NCBI GenBank assembly: GCA_035536995.1
Contig: DATLNB010000007.1
Coordinates: 22,702-86,701, forward strand
Reading direction: 5' to 3'
DNA: 64,000 nucleotides
Origin: AV80 sp035536995
GTDB lineage: Bacteria; Verrucomicrobiota; Verrucomicrobiia; Chthoniobacterales; UBA10450
A model generated the notes under the pieces. The model worked only from the letters and a program-made list of their open reading frames with translations. It was not told where the DNA came from and did not search any database. The translations under genes were made by a program, and so were the position numbers. Of the stretch, positions 17,731-26,045 are shown piece after piece. Numbering within the stretch: the stretch's first letter is position 1; each line of letters opens with the position of its first letter.

Positions 17731-18535
17731 CGCCGTGGTCTGGACTGCGCGCGTCGCGAGCGGTCAGCTGGACCGGCGGCCGCCGGTAATCGCCCGCGCT
17801 GAAATATTTTTCGAGCCAGATGTAGAGGCAGATGAAAAGATAACGGCTGCCCATCTCCTTGATCTTTAATTTCGCGTCGCCGTGGCGCCGGTTCCGCCAG
17901 GTAATTGGGATCGTTGTCCAGCTGAAGCCGCGGACAATGGCTTTGAGCGGAATTTCGACTGTGATGTTGAAGTGTGGTGCGATCAGCGGCTGGCAGCCAT
18001 CGATCACTTCGCGGCGGTAAGCTTTGAACGCGTTCGTGGTGTCGTTCAGCTTGAGCCGGAAGAGGACCTTCAGGAAATAATTGGCGAGCCGGTTCAGGAA
18101 CAACTTGATCCGGGGGTAATCGATCACGCCACCGCCCTTGATAAAGCGGCTGCCGAATACGCAGTCGTAGCCTTCGTTCAGCTTGGCCCAGTAACGGACG
18201 ACGTCGCGGCAATCGTCGGATTCATCCGCCATCATGATGACAACGGCATCGCCGCTCATCACACTGAGGCCGCGGGCTACCGCCCGCCCGAAACCGTTCG
18301 GCGCCGGGTTCTGGGTAGGAACCAAAGTGGGAATTCTGCCGCGCAAATCCTGAAGAATTTCCCATGTCCGGTCCGTGCTCCCGTCATCCACCACCACGAT
18401 CTCGTGCGGCACTTCGCGCAGACGGAGCTCGATGTGAAGATGCTCAACCGTCGAAGCGACGCAGCCCTCTTCGTCCCGGGCTGGAATGACGACGGAGAGC
18501 AGCTGGAGCTTCTTGTCGGGGGCGGAAGGAGTCAT
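17723..18535 (-). CDS. GT2 polyprenyl-phosphate glycosyltransferase (DPM1/GtrB-like)
   Basis: The 270-residue GT-A enzyme begins LSVVIPARDEEGCVASTVEHL, has the EIVVVDDGSTDRTWEIL nucleotide-sugar site and MMADESDD in place of the usual ADLQ/DxD metal site. A DPM1-type C-terminal region (NRLANYFLKVLF, TNAFKAYRR, ITVEIPLKA) follows, with no transmembrane tail. Such enzymes load a sugar from a nucleotide donor onto dolichyl- or undecaprenyl-phosphate. I take the ATG at 18535, which shares ATGA with the stop of the epimerase gene; a longer reading is the epimerase region in another frame. Its end overlaps the GT-C-like P3 gene. Confidence 0.87.
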   Translation of the reverse strand: MTPSAPDKKLQLLSVVIPARDEEGCVASTVEHLHIELRLREVPHEIVVVDDGSTDRTWEILQDLRGRIPTLVPTQNPAPNGFGRAVARGLSVMSGDAVVIMMADESDDCRDVVRYWAKLNEGYDCVFGSRFIKGGGVIDYPRIKLFLNRLANYFLKVLFRLKLNDTTNAFKAYRREVIDGCQPLIAPHFNITVEIPLKAIVRGFSWTTIPITWRNRRHGDAKLKIKEMGSRYLFICLYIWLEKYFSAGDYRRPPVQLTARDARSPDHGDG

Positions 18536-19602
18536 GACGCGGAGGAAATTTCCAGCCACTCCGGATGCGCCTCCGCGTGCTCCGCGATCTCGCCAAGAAT
18601 TTCTTCCAGAGATGTTCCCGGCTGCCAGCTCCATGTCTGATTGGCCAGCCCCGAATCCATGACCAGCCACGGGACATCAAATCGGCGCGGGGTGGGGTCA
18701 CTCGCGACCTCGTGCGCCCCGAAGCGAGCTGCGCACCACTGACTCAACTGCGCGAGCGACATCGCGTTTTTTGCGCCGCCGCCGAGATTGACGATGCGCG
18801 GCACGGTGGAGTTGCCGGCCGCGAATTGTTGTTCCAAAAGAGGGACCAGGTCGCGCGGATGAAAACAGTCGCGGCACTGCCGGCCTGACCCGTCGAAGCC
18901 GATGTAGCGAAGCGGACGGCGCCGGAGGTAGGCGTTGATCCAGTAGGAGAAAATGCCCTGCTCGGCGTGGCCGAATTGACCCGGGCCGGCCAGGACACCG
19001 CAGCGGTTAATCCAAACGGGAAAATCGAATGCTTCGCCATATTCTAGCGCGACGCATTCCGAAGCGAGCTTCGATGCGCCATAAAGGGAAAGGGGCGGTG
19101 CGGTCGAAAACTCTTCGGTTATACCGTTTAAGCTGACAGCCGGCGGCAAGGTCGTGTGGCGATCGGGCGCGAATGTGTCAGCGGCCGCGGCAACCGGAAT
19201 CTCCGAGAGCGCTTTGACCGAATAGACCCGACTGGTGCTGAGAAGGATAAATCCCGCGTGATGCCGTTTTGCCAGCTCCAGCAGGTTGACCGTGCCATAG
19301 AGGTTGTGCTCGATCAGCTGGCGGCTGCTGGTCGCGCCGTCTACTCCGGCGAGCACGCTCGGATTCGCGGCCGCGTCTATGATCCAATCGATTGGAGGGA
19401 AGCCCTCGAGGTCGCTGTCCGAGCGGACGTCGGCGTGACGGACGGTTATACCGCGCTTCCTCAACCGATCGAGGTTCAGGTGGCTGCCGGCCCGGCTCAG
19501 GTTATCGAATCCCCAAATCTCATGGGTCGAGTTTTTGTCCCGCAGCGCTTCAGCGAGAGTGCTGCCAGCAAACCCGCAGATTCCCGAGATGAGGATCTTC
19601 AC
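18532..19602 (-). CDS. NAD-dependent epimerase/dehydratase (extended SDR, CDP-paratose 2-epimerase-like)
   Basis: This 356-residue nucleotide-sugar enzyme has the extended-SDR nucleotide motif GICGFAGS at residues 7-14. It has FDNLSRAGSHLNL after beta-2, DAAANPSV, LLSTSRVY and the catalytic YGASK (Tyr-x-x-x-Lys). FDNLSR.G...NL and the GRQCRDCFHPRDL segment resemble CDP-paratose/tyvelose 2-epimerases, but UDP-sugar epimerases are not excluded. It probably supplies the activated sugar for the glycosyltransferases that follow. The start is GTG, three bases after the pyrE stop, and it overlaps the next gene by ATGA. Confidence 0.82.
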   Translation of the reverse strand: MKILISGICGFAGSTLAEALRDKNSTHEIWGFDNLSRAGSHLNLDRLRKRGITVRHADVRSDSDLEGFPPIDWIIDAAANPSVLAGVDGATSSRQLIEHNLYGTVNLLELAKRHHAGFILLSTSRVYSVKALSEIPVAAAADTFAPDRHTTLPPAVSLNGITEEFSTAPPLSLYGASKLASECVALEYGEAFDFPVWINRCGVLAGPGQFGHAEQGIFSYWINAYLRRRPLRYIGFDGSGRQCRDCFHPRDLVPLLEQQFAAGNSTVPRIVNLGGGAKNAMSLAQLSQWCAARFGAHEVASDPTPRRFDVPWLVMDSGLANQTWSWQPGTSLEEILGEIAEHAEAHPEWLEISSAS

Positions 19603-19605
19603 CGG

Positions 19606-20172
19606 TTATTTACTACCGGGTTTTACCGCGGGTGTGCCAGCCAGATCAGGCGGAAGCTTGTCCGCCTCGAAAGTCTCCACGTTCATTTCGATCAGGCTGA
19701 CAAAGCGGCATCCATAGTCCGGGCGTTGCCCGCCGCTCCGGTCCACGATCACGCCGACCCCGGCCACTTCCCCGCCGAGGGCCCGGACGATATCCACGGT
19801 TTCCTGGACACGCCCGCCCCGCGTGACCACGTCTTCGGCGACGATAAACCGCTCGTTAGGCCGAATTTGGAACCCGCGCCGCAAAACAAGGCCGCCCGCC
19901 TCCTTCTCGACAAAGATGTGCCGCTTGCCGAGGGCGCGGCCAACTTCCTGTCCCACGATGATCCCTCCGAGCGCCGGTGAGATGACCGTGTCGCATTCAA
20001 GGTCGCGAAGCTTGTCGGCGAGACGTTCGCAAACATCCGCGGCGATTGCGGTATGCTGAAGGAGCAGTGCGCATTGGAAAAACTGCCGGCTATGCAGGCC
20101 GGATCGCAGGACAAAGTGACCATCCAGGAGCGCGCCCGTCTGGCGGAAGATCGCGAGCAAGTCCTCGCTCAT
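19606..20172 (-). CDS. pyrE: Orotate phosphoribosyltransferase
   Basis: The enzyme converts orotate and PRPP to OMP in de novo pyrimidine synthesis. The 188-residue product has LRSGLHSRQFFQCALLL near the N-terminus, PALGGIIVGQEVGRALG, the flexible-loop lysine region FVEKEAG and the PRPP-binding motif FIVAEDVVTRGGRVQET. Length matches short PyrE forms. The ATG overlaps the ridA stop by four bases. Its place at the head of a glycan gene run may simply reflect operon packing, although pyrimidine nucleotides are the carriers of activated sugars. Confidence 0.93.
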   Translation of the reverse strand: MSEDLLAIFRQTGALLDGHFVLRSGLHSRQFFQCALLLQHTAIAADVCERLADKLRDLECDTVISPALGGIIVGQEVGRALGKRHIFVEKEAGGLVLRRGFQIRPNERFIVAEDVVTRGGRVQETVDIVRALGGEVAGVGVIVDRSGGQRPDYGCRFVSLIEMNVETFEADKLPPDLAGTPAVKPGSK

Positions 20173-20591
20173 TCACCTAGAACATCGCTGGCCGATTTAC
20201 CTCCTCCGAAAGCGGAGTCATAGGCGATCGCCTCGATCTCGACCCGCGCATTTTTCGGGAGAGTCGAAACGCCGACCGTCGAGCGAGCGGGCGGATTCTC
20301 CGGGAAATAAGTCGCGTAAACTTCGTTCATTTTCCCGAAATCGCCGAAGTCGGCCAGGAAAACCGTGGTCTTGACCACGTTCGCCATCGTCATCCCTTCC
20401 GCTTTGAGGATCGCGGTCACGTTATCCAGCACCCGCTTAGTCTGCTCGACGATATCCTCGGAAACAATCTGGCCGCTCTGCGGGTCGAGCGGAACCTGGC
20501 CGGCACAAAAGACGAGCGAGCCGGCCCGGACTGCCTGGGAGTATGGCCCGATTGCTGCCGGCGCCTCCGTCGTGGAAATGATTCTCTTCAT
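20169..20591 (-). CDS. ridA: RidA family reactive enamine/imine deaminase
   Basis: The 140-residue RidA/YjgF protein hydrolyses reactive 2-aminoacrylate-type enamines released by PLP enzymes; the active form is a trimer. Family features are IGPYSQAV near residue 16, GQVPLDPQSGQIV, a VVKTTVFL strand and NPPARSTVGV, which holds the substrate-binding arginine, followed by VEIEAIA. It is the first gene of the minus-strand run and overlaps pyrE by ATGA. Its promoter should lie in the 207-base gap shared with the divergent secA. Confidence 0.92.
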   Translation of the reverse strand: MKRIISTTEAPAAIGPYSQAVRAGSLVFCAGQVPLDPQSGQIVSEDIVEQTKRVLDNVTAILKAEGMTMANVVKTTVFLADFGDFGKMNEVYATYFPENPPARSTVGVSTLPKNARVEIEAIAYDSAFGGGKSASDVLGE

Positions 20592-20619
20592 GCGGCGACC
20601 TTAGCGGGAAAAGCGGTGC

Positions 20620-20660
20620 TGTCATCCCGAGGCTGGCGAAGCGCGCCGGGGGACCTCGCC
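20620..20660. repeat. Degenerate copy of the TGTCATCCCGAG intergenic repeat
   Basis: The segment begins TGTCATCCCGAGGCTGGCG and continues to a GGGGGACCTCG stretch. This matches the left arm of the repeat at 53824 (TGTCATCCCGAGCGAAGCG...GAGGGACC). The right arm is missing or badly diverged. It sits in the divergent ridA/secA gap; the rest of that gap shows no RNA gene. Confidence 0.5.
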
Positions 20661-20798
20661 AATGGAAATGAGGCTTCCACCAAATCCCAAAGCCGGCCAA
20701 GACGGCTCGGCCGCTTGGTTTGCGGAAGCGGTTCCTGACACGCCCGGCGGCGCTTACGGTTGTTTCCGGGCGAATTGCGTCAATATTACCGGCTCACC

Positions 20799-23700
20799 AT
20801 GGTTGGCTGGATTTTAAAGAAAGTTCTGGGCTCGAAGAACCAACGCGAGATCAAGCGGATGGGTCCGCTCGTCCGCCAGATAAACGAGCTGGACGAGCAA
20901 TTTAAGGCGCTCTCCGACGATGATCTACGCGCGAAGACTGCGGCGTGGAAAGCGGAGCTGGCCGCTATCACCGATCTATCCGAGCAGTGGAAGAAGCTCG
21001 ACGAGATTCTTCCGGAGGCGTTCGCCGTGGTCAAAAACGCCGCCCGCCGGCTGACCGCGCGGCAGGAGGAGTTCAGCGTCTGCGACCAGCCGATGACCTG
21101 GAACATGGTGCACTTCGACGTTCAGCTGGTCGGCGGGATGGTCCTGCACCGCGGCCGCATCGCGGAAATGGCGACCGGCGAAGGCAAGACCCTGGTGGCT
21201 ACTCTCCCGCTTTACCTCAACGCCCTTACCGGCAAAGGGGCGCACCTCGTCACGGTGAATGATTACCTGGCCCGCCGCGATGCCGAGTGGATGGGGCAAC
21301 TCTACGGTTTTCTCGGGCTGACGACGGGTTGCATCCAGCACGATCAATCCCCGGACGAACGTCGCGAGCAATACGGGATGGATATCACCTACGGGACGAA
21401 CAGCGAGTTCGGCTTCGATTATCTGCGCGATAACGGGATGGCGACGACCCGCGAGCAGCAGGTCCAGCGCGGCTACAATTTCGCGATTGTTGACGAAGTC
21501 GATTCGATCCTGATCGACGAAGCCCGCACCCCGCTCATCATCAGCGGGCCCTCGACTGTTTCCACCCATCAATACGATCGCTGGAAGCCGTTGGTCGATC
21601 AGCTCGTTCGGAAACAGAACATGCTTTGCAACCGGCTCGCCAGCGAAGCGAAGGAGCTCTTCGACAAGGGCGAAAACGAAGCCGGCGGCCTCGCCATGTT
21701 TAAGGTGAAGCTCGGGCAACCGCGGAATAAGCAGCTGCTCCGGATGATGGAAGACCCGGACAAACGCAAGGCGATCGACAAGGCGGAGCTCCAGTTCTAC
21801 CAGGACGCCCGCAAAGAAGAACTGTTCCAGCTCAAGGAGGAACTCTTCTTCACCATCGACGAGAAATCCCACGAAGCCGACCTGTCCGAACAGGGCCGCG
21901 CTTTCCTGAACCCGGACGAGCCGGATTCATTCGTCCTTCCGGATTTGATCAGTGAGTTCACCGAGATCGATCTCGATCAGAACATGGCGCCGGAAGAAAA
22001 GGACAAGGCGAAAGTGGACCGCCAGAACCATTGCGACATGCAGGCCGAGCGGATTCACAACATTTCGCAACTGCTCCGGGCGTATTGCCTGTTTGAAAAG
22101 GACGTCGCTTACGTGGTGGAGGAAAATAAAGTCGTCATTGTTGACGAGTTTACCGGCCGGAAAATGCCGGGCCGCCGCTGGAGCGACGGCTTGCACCAGG
22201 CGGTCGAAGCCAAGGAAGGCGTGCAGATCGATCGGGAGACCCAGACGCTCGCCACGATCACGATCCAGAATTATTTCCGGCTTTATCACAAGCTTGCGGG
22301 CATGACCGGAACGGCTGACACGGAAGCGGCCGAGTTCCACGACATCTACAAGCTCGACGTAAACGTCATCCCGACCAACCGGCCGGTGGCCAGGAAAGAT
22401 GCGAACGACCGGATCTACAAAACGCGCCGCGAAAAATACAACGCGGTGATCAACGAGATAAAAGAGCGCCACGGCAATTCGCAGCCGGTTCTCGTAGGCA
22501 CGGTCAGCGTGGAGGCCTCCGAGCTCCTCAGCCGGATGCTCAAGCGAGAAAAGGTGCCGCACAACGTGTTGAACGCGAAGTTTCACATGCAGGAAGCCGA
22601 GATCGTTCAGCGGGCGGGACAGGCCGGCACCGTCACGATTTCAACGAATATGGCTGGCCGCGGCACCGACATTAAGCTTGGGCAGGGCGTGTCGGACGCG
22701 GGCGGTCTTTTCGTCATCGGAACCGAACGCCACGAGTCGCGCCGGATCGATCGGCAGCTCCGCGGCCGCTGCGCGCGCCAGGGCGATCCGGGAGGTTCGC
22801 GCTTCTACGTCAGCTTCGAGGACGATTTGATGCGGAACTTTGGCGCAGCCGATCGGATGACCAAGATCATGGAACGGTTCGGTCTCGAGGAAGGCCAGGA
22901 GCTGGAGCATCCGTGGCTAAACAAGTCCGTCGAGACAGCGCAAAAGCGCGTGGAGCAACGCAATTATTTGCAGCGCAAGCGGACCCTGGATTTTGACGAC
23001 GTGATGAACAACCAGCGCGAGGTTGTTTACACCTACCGCAACGACACAATCGATTCCGATGAGCCCCGCAAGCTCGTCTTCGAAGTGATCGACGAAGCGG
23101 TGCCGGCGAAAGTGAAGGAGTTCCTTGGCACGGGAGGCCCTTCCGACGAGGCGAATTATAGCGGACTCTTGAATTGGGTGAACGTTACTTTCCCACTCGG
23201 GCTGAACCGAGAGAAGGCGCAGTTCGAAACCCGAAGCGTCGACGAGAATGGTCGATTCGTGATCGAACGGATCAAGGAATCGTACGAACGCAAATCGAGC
23301 CACGAAGAACCGACGGCAGTGAAGAGCCTCGAGCGTTACATAATTTTAAACGCGATCGACCGGCTTTGGCAGGAGCACCTCTACGCGATGGATGCCTTGC
23401 GCGAAGGCGTTTATCTCCGCGGTTACGCGCAGAAGGACCCGCTCATCGAATACAAGACCGAGGCCTACGAAATGTTTGTCGAGTTGATGGCGAACATTAA
23501 AAACGAAGTGCTCCACAACCTGTTTCGCAGCACTTCGAACCTTCAGGCCTTCGAAAATTTCCTTTCCACGCTTCCTCAATTTCTCCTCAAGGAGCAGGCT
23601 CCGTCCGCCGCGACCGCCACTGGTCCAGTCCCCGGCCGGCACGGGAATCGAATGGCGGCGTCGACCGAAGAGGAAGTCTCTTCCAACGGCGACGGCTCCG

Positions 23701-23816
23701 AGCTGAAGCTCGATCTCGCACCCGTTCGTCGCGACGTTCCAAAGGTGGGCCGGAACGAGCCCTGCCCGTGCGGAAGCGGAAAGAAATTCAAAAACTGCTG
23801 CGGCCGGACAGCCTGA
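20799..23816 (+). CDS. secA: Protein translocase ATPase SecA
   Basis: The motor of the general secretion pathway pushes unfolded preproteins through SecYEG. The 1005-residue protein has the NBD1 Walker A MATGEGKTLVA, the VTVNDYLARRDAEWMG segment, Walker B DEVDSILIDEARTPLI, the FTGRKMPGRRWSDGLHQAVEAKEGV region, NMAGRGTDIKLG and GSRFYVSFEDDLMR in NBD2. A C-terminal zinc-binding SEC-C tail (CPCGSGKKFKNCC) follows. A Lys/Glu-rich insert before the EEKDKAKVD region makes it about 100 residues longer than the enteric form, as in other PVC-group bacteria. I use the ATG at 20799 (MVGWILKKVLGS). Confidence 0.97.
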   Translation: MVGWILKKVLGSKNQREIKRMGPLVRQINELDEQFKALSDDDLRAKTAAWKAELAAITDLSEQWKKLDEILPEAFAVVKNAARRLTARQEEFSVCDQPMTWNMVHFDVQLVGGMVLHRGRIAEMATGEGKTLVATLPLYLNALTGKGAHLVTVNDYLARRDAEWMGQLYGFLGLTTGCIQHDQSPDERREQYGMDITYGTNSEFGFDYLRDNGMATTREQQVQRGYNFAIVDEVDSILIDEARTPLIISGPSTVSTHQYDRWKPLVDQLVRKQNMLCNRLASEAKELFDKGENEAGGLAMFKVKLGQPRNKQLLRMMEDPDKRKAIDKAELQFYQDARKEELFQLKEELFFTIDEKSHEADLSEQGRAFLNPDEPDSFVLPDLISEFTEIDLDQNMAPEEKDKAKVDRQNHCDMQAERIHNISQLLRAYCLFEKDVAYVVEENKVVIVDEFTGRKMPGRRWSDGLHQAVEAKEGVQIDRETQTLATITIQNYFRLYHKLAGMTGTADTEAAEFHDIYKLDVNVIPTNRPVARKDANDRIYKTRREKYNAVINEIKERHGNSQPVLVGTVSVEASELLSRMLKREKVPHNVLNAKFHMQEAEIVQRAGQAGTVTISTNMAGRGTDIKLGQGVSDAGGLFVIGTERHESRRIDRQLRGRCARQGDPGGSRFYVSFEDDLMRNFGAADRMTKIMERFGLEEGQELEHPWLNKSVETAQKRVEQRNYLQRKRTLDFDDVMNNQREVVYTYRNDTIDSDEPRKLVFEVIDEAVPAKVKEFLGTGGPSDEANYSGLLNWVNVTFPLGLNREKAQFETRSVDENGRFVIERIKESYERKSSHEEPTAVKSLERYIILNAIDRLWQEHLYAMDALREGVYLRGYAQKDPLIEYKTEAYEMFVELMANIKNEVLHNLFRSTSNLQAFENFLSTLPQFLLKEQAPSAATATGPVPGRHGNRMAASTEEEVSSNGDGSELKLDLAPVRRDVPKVGRNEPCPCGSGKKFKNCCGRTA

Positions 23817-23822
23817 GTCCCA

Positions 23823-25463
23823 TCAGCGGGCGCGTCGGATGATGACGCGCTGGTTCCACCCTCGCCAAATATGGGGAAACGGAGCTGTGCTATCCGTTCC
23901 AATGTTGGCCACGATCGGCAGGGAAGAAACAGCTGCCTGAAACTCATCCACTCGCGGCTTCCAACTCGGATCATCGGTCCCGCGTTCGATGTCGGCGTCA
24001 ATGATGTAATCAAATTGGCCTCCAGCGAGCACGCCGGCCCCATCAAGAATCGATACTTCCTGTACGGTCGCCGGGATCCGGGCGAGCTCGGCAGGAACAA
24101 AAACGAGTTCGCGCAGCGCGAGGACGCGTTCACCGGGGCGGGCATGGGCAGCGAGCCAGTCGACCGCGAGGACCCGGGTATCGACTCGGCCCAGCCGATC
24201 CCGCACGTAGCGGCTGCTAATAGTGTACGCCTTGATCGAGATAGCCGCGGCGATGATCGTCATGACGATGGCTGGCACACGGCTGCGTTGGAAGACGCCC
24301 CAAAGGACCTGTCGGCTCGCCAGGAGGACCGCTGCGGAAACGCAGAGCAGGGGAACGAGCGGGAGCAGATTGCGGAACGGCTGGTGCCTGTAGCGGACGA
24401 GGGGCAGAACCAGCATTGCGGCAAAGAGAAGCCAGCCTAGCGCTACCGGGCGGACGCGCCGGGAAAACAGCATCGCAATTACTCCGGCCAGCCCGCAGGC
24501 GACGAGTCCTCGGCCAAGCTCGAGCTCGCTCAGTGCGGCCTGCCAGTAGGTGTCCGGTAACTGGACATTCCGGTAGAGTTGCGCGACCAGCCGAAGCTCG
24601 TTCAGGATCTTGTCCGGATGCAGGATGAGCGCCGGCGCACAACAGATCGCGACCGTGGCGAGAGTCAGACCGGCGAGGCCAAGCAGGCCCAATTTTTGGC
24701 GGACCGAGAAGGGGCGTGTCAGGATAACGAGGACGAGCGGAATAACGGCGAGCCCCACGGTGTATTTTGAGTCGGCTGCCAGAGCTGCCCCAGTTGCACC
24801 AAGAACGACGTTGCGCCAGGCGGCGGGCAGGTTGGCGACCGCGCGGAGCCGTTCAGCAGCGTAGATGCTGCCCAAAGCGAACAGCGTCGCGAGCGAATCG
24901 ACGATCATGGTCGAGCCGCGAAAGACGAGCGCCGGGCAAACACCGCATAACAACATCGCGATGAGAGCGGCCTGGCTGCCGGCGAGGCGCATGGCCAGCA
25001 TGCCAGCGACGATAACGGTGATGACGCTCGCCATCGCCACGATGATCCGCCCCGCCACGATCACGTCCAAGGGCGCGAGCAGGTTGTAATTGTGGCCGAG
25101 GGGCGTCATCCGCACAGGATCGCGCGGCAGATCCTTGTAGAGTCGATGCCCATGGAGCAGCCGGTAAATCGGGTTCCAGGTAATCAGCGCCCCTGCGGTC
25201 AAATAACTCGGAAGCGGCGGGTAGTTGTAGTAATCGCAGTCATACGACTTGCGGTTGAGATGATCGATCGTCTGGTTGAGGACGTAACCTTCGTCGATGT
25301 AGTCGCTATAGGGCAGTGCGCCTGAAATAGGACGGAAACGGAGATAGGCAGCAAGGGCGACGACGGCGATGGCCGCCGCTGTCCAGAATAGCGGCCGGAG
25401 ACGCGGTCTTCGTTTGCGACCGCCGTCAGGTCCTGGGTTCTGCAGAGGTAATTCCGGGGCCAT
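23823..25463 (-). CDS. GT39/ArnT-type GT-C glycosyltransferase
   Basis: This 546-residue membrane protein has about 11-12 spans. After the first span comes SDYIDEGYVLNQTIDHL. The DE pair in the first periplasmic loop is the catalytic hallmark of the PMT/ArnT GT-C group, and NYPPLPSYLTAG is the usual Y.PPL motif after it. A periplasmic C-terminal domain of about 130 residues follows. It should transfer a sugar from a polyprenyl-phosphate donor to lipid or protein in the periplasm; the acceptor is unknown. It is convergent with secA, with only six bases between stop codons. Confidence 0.8.
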   Translation of the reverse strand: MAPELPLQNPGPDGGRKRRPRLRPLFWTAAAIAVVALAAYLRFRPISGALPYSDYIDEGYVLNQTIDHLNRKSYDCDYYNYPPLPSYLTAGALITWNPIYRLLHGHRLYKDLPRDPVRMTPLGHNYNLLAPLDVIVAGRIIVAMASVITVIVAGMLAMRLAGSQAALIAMLLCGVCPALVFRGSTMIVDSLATLFALGSIYAAERLRAVANLPAAWRNVVLGATGAALAADSKYTVGLAVIPLVLVILTRPFSVRQKLGLLGLAGLTLATVAICCAPALILHPDKILNELRLVAQLYRNVQLPDTYWQAALSELELGRGLVACGLAGVIAMLFSRRVRPVALGWLLFAAMLVLPLVRYRHQPFRNLLPLVPLLCVSAAVLLASRQVLWGVFQRSRVPAIVMTIIAAAISIKAYTISSRYVRDRLGRVDTRVLAVDWLAAHARPGERVLALRELVFVPAELARIPATVQEVSILDGAGVLAGGQFDYIIDADIERGTDDPSWKPRVDEFQAAVSSLPIVANIGTDSTAPFPHIWRGWNQRVIIRRAR

Positions 25464-25507
25464 AACAGATTTCGAACTCGAGCGCGTCGAATTTCATTAT
25501 CAAACTG

Positions 25508-25996
25508 CTAAGTCCCCTTCAAACGAAGTTCGAGGCTGTCTCCCGGGGCAACCATCTGCCACTTGGTCGCCAGTTCGGCGAAGCGCCCGCGCACCCGCTC
25601 CAGCTCTTCACTGCTCAGCTCGCGGGGAGAAGCCATTCCCTTGCTCCGCGCAAAGGTTTTCGCGAGCTGGTTGAATTCGTCCGGTGAAGCCGTACTTCCG
25701 CTTGAGCGCTCCGCTGAAAACGCGGAAACCAGGTACTCCACCTCGACCGCCTTGGCGGGTAACGGCCCGCGCGCAGTTTTGCCCGTGGTTTCTTCGATCT
25801 CCCAGCCATGGGCGATCAGTCCGTAGAATCCGCGCCGATATCCGAGCTCGGTCTCGACCGCAAAATGCGTCAGGTCGTGCAGCGCGAAGAAGACAGCCCG
25901 ATCACCATCCTGGCGCTGCCAGGTTTCGGAGCCATCCGCCCGGACACAGCGAAGAACCGTGCCGCCGCCGACTTGCTTCGTGATCCGAATCACCAC
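25508..25996 (-). CDS. Conserved hypothetical protein with HDLTHFAVE motif
   Basis: The 162-residue soluble protein has no signal peptide or membrane span. A compact N-terminal part contains FFALHDLTHFAVETELGY, a His/Asp/Thr/His cluster that could bind a metal or substrate, followed by GFYGLIAHGWEIEETTG. The C-terminus is helical (SSEELERVRGRFAELATKW) and ends in a short strand-rich tail (DSLELRLKGT). I do not recognise a named family. It is divergent from recQ with a 49-base gap. The GTG start is the longest option; a second GTG follows directly. Confidence 0.7.
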   Translation of the reverse strand: MVIRITKQVGGGTVLRCVRADGSETWQRQDGDRAVFFALHDLTHFAVETELGYRRGFYGLIAHGWEIEETTGKTARGPLPAKAVEVEYLVSAFSAERSSGSTASPDEFNQLAKTFARSKGMASPRELSSEELERVRGRFAELATKWQMVAPGDSLELRLKGT

Positions 25997-26045
25997 GCCC
26001 GGACTCTTGTGCAGGGCTTCGTGTTCCGCCAGAATTGAAATCCCA

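Noticed and set aside
20976..22586. Long minus-strand open frames inside secA
   Set aside because: Antisense of well-conserved SecA sequence with no recognisable domain.
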